Source: Oasisia sp. SBJ-2009
Taxonomy: Eukaryota > Annelida > Polychaeta > Sabellida > Siboglinidae
Length of the DNA stretch: 64,000 nt
Assembly: GCA_964017155.1 (NCBI GenBank)
Contig: OZ024856.1
Coordinates: 12,291,625 to 12,355,624 of the forward strand
Reading direction: 5' to 3'
In this document: one piece after another, positions 58,686 through 64,000 of the stretch
Layout: each line of letters starts with the position of its first letter
Position numbering within the stretch: position 1 is the stretch's first letter
Made by a program: the position numbers and the translations under genes
The notes under the pieces: model-generated
What the model saw: only the letters and a program-made list of their open reading frames with translations
Database searches by the model: none
What the model was told of the DNA's origin: nothing

Positions 58686-61427
58686 TTGGAGGAAGTCTTC
58701 CTCACTGAGGATGTGGCTGATGCAGTCAGCATCACATGGTCAGCCCACCATGCAACGCAGAAAAGGAGCCTTCCATTTGAAGTGAGCATTTCAGCAATGA
58801 TGCCTCTGTGGCGAGACCAGGCTCACTCTGTTGCAACGATCAAGCATGCCATGACGAAGGTCCGTGATACAGTGGCTTTCCTGAACCCAGGGCAGACACC
58901 TGTCATTGCTGCTGACCAACCGTTGTATGCTCTGGCAAAACAAATATAATGGCAGTGGCCCGAATATGGAGAGGACAAGTTCGTGATCATGTTCGGTGGA
59001 CTTCATATAGAAATGGCTGCACTGAGATCGATAAGAACATTACTATGGGACAGTGGCTGGACCAGTGCCATTGTGGAAGCAGAGGTGGCCTCATCTGGTA
59101 TAACAGAGTCTTACCTGTCTGCATCCAGTGTCACCAGGACAAGACAAGCACACCAGATCACTGCATGCAGCTTGTACAAACTGATGAAGAAGGCATACCA
59201 TGATTACCGCTCTGAAGACTCTAGCATATCAGATATAACCTTTGAGGATTGGTGTGAACAACGGAGGAAAGAGAGTCCGCAGTTCCAGTTCTGATGTCTG
59301 GTGCTGGACATGGAGCTCACCATATTCACCCTGATCAGCTCATTCAGAGAAGGAGACTTTAATTTGTACCGTGAAGCACTTTCAGAACTGGTGCCTTACT
59401 TCTTTGCGAATAACATGTCAACTATGCGCGATGGATCCCAATTCACCTCCGAGATATGATGTCACTTGAGCAACAACATCCAGATGTGGCCAGGGAGTTT
59501 CACAAAGTGAACTTCGCCATCCACAAGTCAAGAAGAGAATTATCTGCCCTGGCGATCGACCAAGCACATGAGCACAATAATGCAGTGATCAAAGGTGACG
59601 GAGGAGCAATTGGGTTGACAGAAGACCCGTCAACACTTCGTAGGTGGATGGTCGCTGGACCCGAAGTTAGTCGTCTAGTAGCTGGATACGAGGCCATGTC
59701 TGGTATGAAAGATGCCACCTACAGCAGCAAACACCACGAGCAGACACTGTGTGCCCAGAAATCTTTCTTTGAAAATGTGGAATCACTCTCTGCAGTGATG
59801 CAGGAGATGGGCAACCCATTCCAAGAAGAATCAGCCGACCTGCTAGTGCTAGACACGAAGAACATTGCAGACCCAACTCTAGCTGAAATGGTAGCTACAC
59901 ATCACCGGCAGGGAAAAGAGCAGTTCCAATCATTCATGGAGGGGCTAGAGGATGAAGGTGAAAGTCCTTTCTATTATCCAATCAAGAAAAACCTTGTTTC
60001 TTTCTTCAAACAAGAGCAGGCTGAGGGAATTTCTAAGGTGAAAGTCCTGAAAGACGACTGTCAGTTATTCTCGCGACTGTTCATCTCGTGCCAGAACAGG
60101 CAGTGTAACTTGCAAGAATTCTTCAAGCACGAGAATCAGTCACACCCTGCATCTCTCAGTGACAGCGGCAAGCTTCATACGTGTCAGAAGTCACAGCTGG
60201 TTGAAATTCTTGAAGCGCAAGTGAACATCCCAGACAGAGAACCAAGGGGAGATGCAATAATCATTGATGGCTCAGCACTTATCAATGCCTTACCTCCACG
60301 TACTTCAAAGACATTTGATGACTATGCTAAAGAAGACATCATCTCAAAGGTGGAATCCTATGGTGCCAGGTACGAGCGGGTGGACGTAGTCTTTGATGTG
60401 TACAAGAAGTCAAGTCTGAAATCCGAGACGAGGTCGAAAAGAGGGCATGGAATCAGAAGAAGAGTGACAGGAACGAGTAAGACACCAGGTAACTGGCAAA
60501 GCTTCCTTCGTGACGCCAGCAACAACACTGAGCTGTTTCACTTCCTTGCGGAAAAGATGTGTGAAGCAGAGACGACAAGCACAGTCATCGTCACAAAAGG
60601 AGAAGATGCCATTAGCAACACAAGGAAGTCTCTGGATGCTGTGTCCCCATGTTGTCATGAAGAAGCTGACAGTCGAATATTTGTACACGCCAGGGATGCA
60701 AAGACTGGTGGGAGCAAGTATATTATCATTAAGGCTAATGACACGGACGTGCTAGTCATAGCAATATATGTACTGCCATCCTTACAGGAACTAGGTCTTG
60801 AGAAAATGTGGATTGCCTTTGGCCAAAGAGCCAAGATGCGATGGATTCCAGTCCATGAGGTAGTTTCTGCAATAGGGCTTGAGAAAGCTGGAGGGATCCC
60901 ATACTTTCATGCGTTCACTGGATGTGACGTCGTGTCTGCCTTCCGTGGGAAAGCGAAGAAATCTGCATGGCAGACTTGGAACGTATTTGATGATGTTTCT
61001 GAAACATTCACTAATCTCAGCCATCATCAATCTGGAGAGATTCGTTGTCCTACAGTACGACAGATCAAGCACAGCCACTGGTGTGAACGAAGCAAGACTA
61101 GATATCTTTGCCCGCAAGCAGAGGCCGTACAACTCAATTCCACCAACACAGGCAGCCCTCAGAGAACATGCAAAGCGTGCGGCCTATCAGGCTGGGATCA
61201 TCTGGGGCCAGGCAACCATCTCCAATCCAGACACGAGCAGTCCCACTGAATGGGGGTGGACACAGAAAGGAGAGACATGGCAGATATGTTGGACAACAGT
61301 ACCTATTGCAGCGAGCTGTCAGGAACTGATGAAATGTTCCTGTAAGAAAGGTTGCAAAGGAAGATGCAAGTGCTTTCAGTCAGAGCTCCCCTGCACATCA
61401 CTCTGCAGCTGCATATGTGAACAGTAG
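58686..61427 (+). pseudogene. PIN/FEN1-like transposon protein, broken
   Basis: Segments in order: 58686-59290 (contains LNPGQTPVIAADQPLYALAK and MFGGLHIEMAAL) with an in-frame TAA at 58947; a TGA at 59292; a frameshift near 59410-59425; 59430-61020 (the main open part, nominally opening at ATG 59456); a frameshift near 61015-61035; then 61030-61427, ending in a Cys-rich tail (KCSCKKGCKGRCKC and CTSLCSCIC). The middle has spaced acidic motifs: IIIDGSALI, VVFDVYKKSSLK, CHEEADSRIFVHA, NDTDVLVIA and AFTGCDVVSAF. This order of D, D, E-E-A-D, D-T-D, D resembles PIN/FEN1-like metal nucleases. Proteins with these phrases are familiar as unannotated multi-copy predictions in cnidarian, mollusc and deuterostome genomes. 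The nuclease assignment is an inference from motifs. It has four defects, so this copy is dead, but the long intact middle suggests recent activity. Confidence 0.75.
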
Positions 61428-61531
61428 CAGCTGGAGGACCAGTGGCATGCTATGCATAACTTTGAACATTTACTAGCCGGGGCAAAGCTTACGTAATGAG
61501 AAATAGACAATCTGGTGGCCATCTTGAAAAA

Positions 61532-61816
61532 AATGTGTCAGTGTGCTTTATAAACAGGAAAATCTACTTGCTTGAAAACATAGGAATCCACACCTAGATC
61601 ATGCAAATCGGACAACTACAAATACTTCTAAGCAAAACATCAACTTCGGGCGGCTAATTTGGCGGCCATCTTGAAAAATGGCCGCCATCTTGGATTTTTA
61701 ATTGGCCAATCGGGCATATTTTATTAGTATCACTTGGAGAACAAGTGTGCCAAATTTGATGCTTGTATCATCATTTGCACGATTCCTCTCAAAAATTGCT
61801 GTTATCTGCCCCACTA
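61532..61816 (-). repeat. Right terminal inverted repeat
   Basis: Inverted copy of 58028-58312. The CCATCTTG words occur twice at 61660-61695 and once more at 61521-61528, just inside the repeat. Confidence 0.88.
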
Positions 61817-61820
61817 AAAT

Positions 61821-61990
61821 GACATAAATAACAACATTCAATCTCCCATACGGCTCTTTGCTGATGACTACATCATAATTATATCGCAAAATCAAATCTA
61901 AAACTGATAGCAACATCCTCCAATCTGACCTGATCAAACTACAAACACAATCCAACAAATGGCAAATGGAGTTTAACATCCCCAAACCCA
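61821..61990 (+). pseudogene. Right part of the split reverse-transcriptase frame
   Basis: Positions 61821-61900 read DINNN, then SPIRLFADDYIIII, which is the catalytic ADD block of a LINE reverse transcriptase. A stop follows, then weaker similarity in another frame (QSNKWQMEF), so the host LINE was already decaying or decayed later. Confidence 0.7.
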
Positions 61991-61999
61991 GACTACATT

Positions 62000-62462
62000 C
62001 GTATTCCCTCTGCGGTGTACCTGAGATACCTGGAAGAATCAGACATAGCGCAAGGAAAAGTGGCGACGCCTGGTGGTGCTGCAAATGTCAGCACAAGGCG
62101 TACTGAGCATGCGTTGAGTAAACTTCCTGTATTGATGTCCAAGCGCGGTTTGTTTAGATTTTGTAAATATACACAAACAAGAACCAAACTTTAATATATG
62201 GTGACAGGCTTTATTCATCAAACAACCGAACCACGCATGTGTGAGAACACTGCATGTGTGGCTATTTCAAAGAATTTTGCATGGATATGGAGGAGTTGCT
62301 TTGCCTTTGACAGGTCCAACTTTCAATGAATAGCGATTCTGTGGAAGCGGAACGTGTTTGAACGCGGTTCCCTCACTTTGACATTCTGACAAAGTTTGTT
62401 TGAAGTTAGCGTGGGCTATTAATCGATTAAAAAGGTGTGCTTGAGGCCCCGTATTCGCCACA
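62000..62462. other. Upstream region of CCDC61
   Basis: No other gene is supported. It should contain the promoter and 5' untranslated region of CCDC61, with no TATA box evident. Confidence 0.4.
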
Positions 62463-63752
62463 ATGGAGGGCGATACAGCAGTGGTAGCAAACTATATATT
62501 TCGAGGCATCGAATATGGAGTTACCATGAATATGCTAAATGACAACGAGCTGCAAGTGGAAGTGGAAGACCGGCAAACGACGGATCAGTGGAGGGGCAAG
62601 TTCGACACTGCTTGTGAGTACTGACTGAGTAGATACTGTGCTAGGTCCCGATGAAATTGTAATTTTAAAATGAGGGCCAGTGTACAAAAACCATAATTCC
62701 GATCCCTGCATCATGGATAAACTTACACATGCACATCATTCGCCTGCATGTTGCTGAGCGAGAGTGTCTGGGTGTGACTGTGAAGGCTCTAGACTCTAGT
62801 CACTTTCTCTCCAGGCACTTAAATTTGCCTTTCATCTCACATTCTTTATAAAGCGATTAAAGAGGATAAAGGTGAACCAATGTTGTAATGCTATGCCTAT
62901 GGTCGCTCCCATTTTCTTGAAATAAGGGCATGCAACAAGTCAATAACACTATTATTTTACTTTATAACAGGCACATTATATCCAATATTCTTTTAATTAA
63001 TGTTTTTTTAATACAATAATGCTATAGATCTATTTTATATAAACATTATTTATTATAATCAACATAATTTCTTTTAAATAATGTTAAATAATTTATTAAT
63101 GTAATTTTTTTAATTATTTAAATATTTTATATTTAATTATATTTTAATAATATGTATTTGTTTATAATTACAGTTAATTTGTATCTATTTATTACTACTG
63201 TGGTTATATTTATATTGTTGTGAACTATATATTTTATCTAAAGCTTTATTGTATGTATGTATATGATGTATGTATGCATGTAAGATGATGGTCCATTGAA
63301 AATCACGATATACCACGTGACATGGTTACCATCAAGAAATAAAGCTTTTACTTACTTATTTACAATAAGTCTTAACACTATTCATGCAGCAAGTTTTGTA
63401 TAAAAGTCTTGTTAAGAGATTTCATCACAAATCCGAAAAGTGTTTAAAAATAGCAAATTTTGTCAACTGGTGAATTTATACTAAAATAGGAGGCGGCAGC
63501 CAAAAAACAAAACGGGCAATTAAAAACAACTAATTTTGTGTTTACTTGGCCCTAAACTGCAGATAATGGAGTAATATTGCACATTACGTATTATCAGCAA
63601 TTAACTTATGGCCTGGGTATTTGAAATTAAAAGGAATAGTGACTAAACGATGTATTTAATTTGTTCCAGACATCGAAGAAGTGACCCATAAGACAGGGAA
63701 CTTCAAACAGTTTTCTGTGTTTACCAGCATGTTGGAATCTGCAATCCTTCAG
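62463..63752 (+). CDS. CCDC61: CCDC61 (centrosomal coiled-coil protein), first two coding exons, partial
   Basis: Exons 62463-62613 (donor GTGAGT) and 63670-63752 (acceptor TTGTTCCAG, donor GTTAGT), phase 1, encode the first 78 residues. The gene then leaves the window. CCDC61/VFL3 belongs to the XRCC4/SAS-6-like head-plus-coiled-coil group and acts at centrosomes and basal bodies in centriolar satellite or spindle function. The head-domain signatures are clear: VANYIFRGIEYGV (9-21), VEVEDRQTTDQWRGKFD (32-48), and THKTGNFKQF followed by MLESAILQ. The ATG is preceded by a good context (CCACAATGG). The coiled coil lies beyond the edge. Confidence 0.95.
62990..63180. repeat. AT-rich low-complexity tract
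   Basis: TTTAATTAATG-type text in CCDC61 intron 1. No unit is clear. Confidence 0.5.
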
Positions 63753-64000
63753 GTTAGTCAAGTTGTCAGCAGATGGTAATATCTTGAATTAAAACTATAA
63801 ATCATCTTTTTTTTCTCTGCACACAATATGCAAGTTTGATCCATAAATCTAGACATTTGTTTGATTGACATTGAAGTTGATACTTTAATTTGTTTAACCT
63901 ACAGAAATACACATTAATGTTATTGTATACAGTCTGCATTTAATACCTGGTAATACTGTCTTCTGTGCAGTGATTTATACAGGACCAAATTGTTGCCAGT
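63753..64000. other. CCDC61 intron 2, runs off the window
   Basis: Begins with the donor GTTAGT. No further exon is seen before the edge. Confidence 0.6.

Larger units (their letters stand above)
58028..61816 (+). mobile_element. 3.8-kb transposon with about 285-bp inverted repeats and a PIN-like protein
   Basis: The left repeat (58028-58312) and right repeat (61532-61816) are inverted copies with scattered differences (AGTGTAGGAGATAGCAG on the left; AGTGGGGCAGATAACAG read inward on the right). AAAT flanks both ends (58024-58027 and 61817-61820); AAA with TAGTG..CACTA ends is equally possible. Removing the element joins a reverse-transcriptase reading frame, which shows that it is a true insertion. 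Inside is one large protein-coding region on + (about 58400-61427), broken by two stops and two frameshifts. No DDE transposase, tyrosine recombinase or Rep motif is visible, so the encoded PIN-like protein is the best candidate for the mobilising enzyme. Confidence 0.85.

Overview
This is a window of an intron-rich invertebrate animal nuclear genome. It has GT-AG introns, single-copy animal genes, a tRNA-derived SINE, non-LTR, LTR and DNA transposons, and very large simple-sequence arrays. The gene set (vasohibin, ANGEL, ERG28, CCDC61, BAF, class A receptors) fits a bilaterian outside insects and nematodes, such as a lophotrochozoan or invertebrate deuterostome. I cannot place it more precisely from sequence alone.

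Genes, left to right. Two diverged barrier-to-autointegration-factor (BAF) paralogues lie on + (2393-3052 and 9938-12160) and share one intron position. Between them is an intronless class A GPCR on - (7349-8677). A four-coding-exon ANGEL-type exonuclease/endonuclease/phosphatase (EEP) gene lies on + (19042-23183). A nine-exon vasohibin gene lies on - (35121 down to 25643), with the catalytic Cys, His and Ser at the human VASH1 numbers. ERG28 lies on + (36061-44661), head to head with vasohibin 0.94 kb away. Then come an unidentified membrane/coiled-coil exon on + (47824-48495), a four-exon class A GPCR on - (53329 down to 50047), and the first two coding exons of CCDC61 on + (62463-63752), which runs off the right edge. 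These genes do not form one pathway. Their co-location looks like ordinary animal gene order.

Mobile DNA fills most of the rest. There is a nested Ty3/gypsy-type LTR element inside ERG28 intron 1 (36606-41773), with a non-LTR reverse-transcriptase fragment inside its left LTR. A DNA transposon family with exact 9-bp target duplications has two copies (13166-16108 and 32694-33289). The larger copy carries a 1.77-kb inverted-repeat block; the smaller sits inside a GGGGCATT-repeat element that ends about 18 bp from the vasohibin exon-1 splice donor. A CR1/L2/jockey-like LINE occupies 54960-56606.

The most notable system is a 3.8-kb element (58028-61816) with about 285-bp terminal inverted repeats. 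It encodes a broken, roughly 1000-residue protein that has an acidic PIN/FEN1-like motif series and a Cys-rich tail. It is inserted with a short target duplication into a reverse-transcriptase reading frame. I read it as a candidate transposon class built on a PIN-like nuclease.

Simple-sequence DNA is extreme: a 1.1-kb four-part array ends about 40 bp before the first BAF exon, and a duplicated compound array lies at 56.7-57.8 kb.
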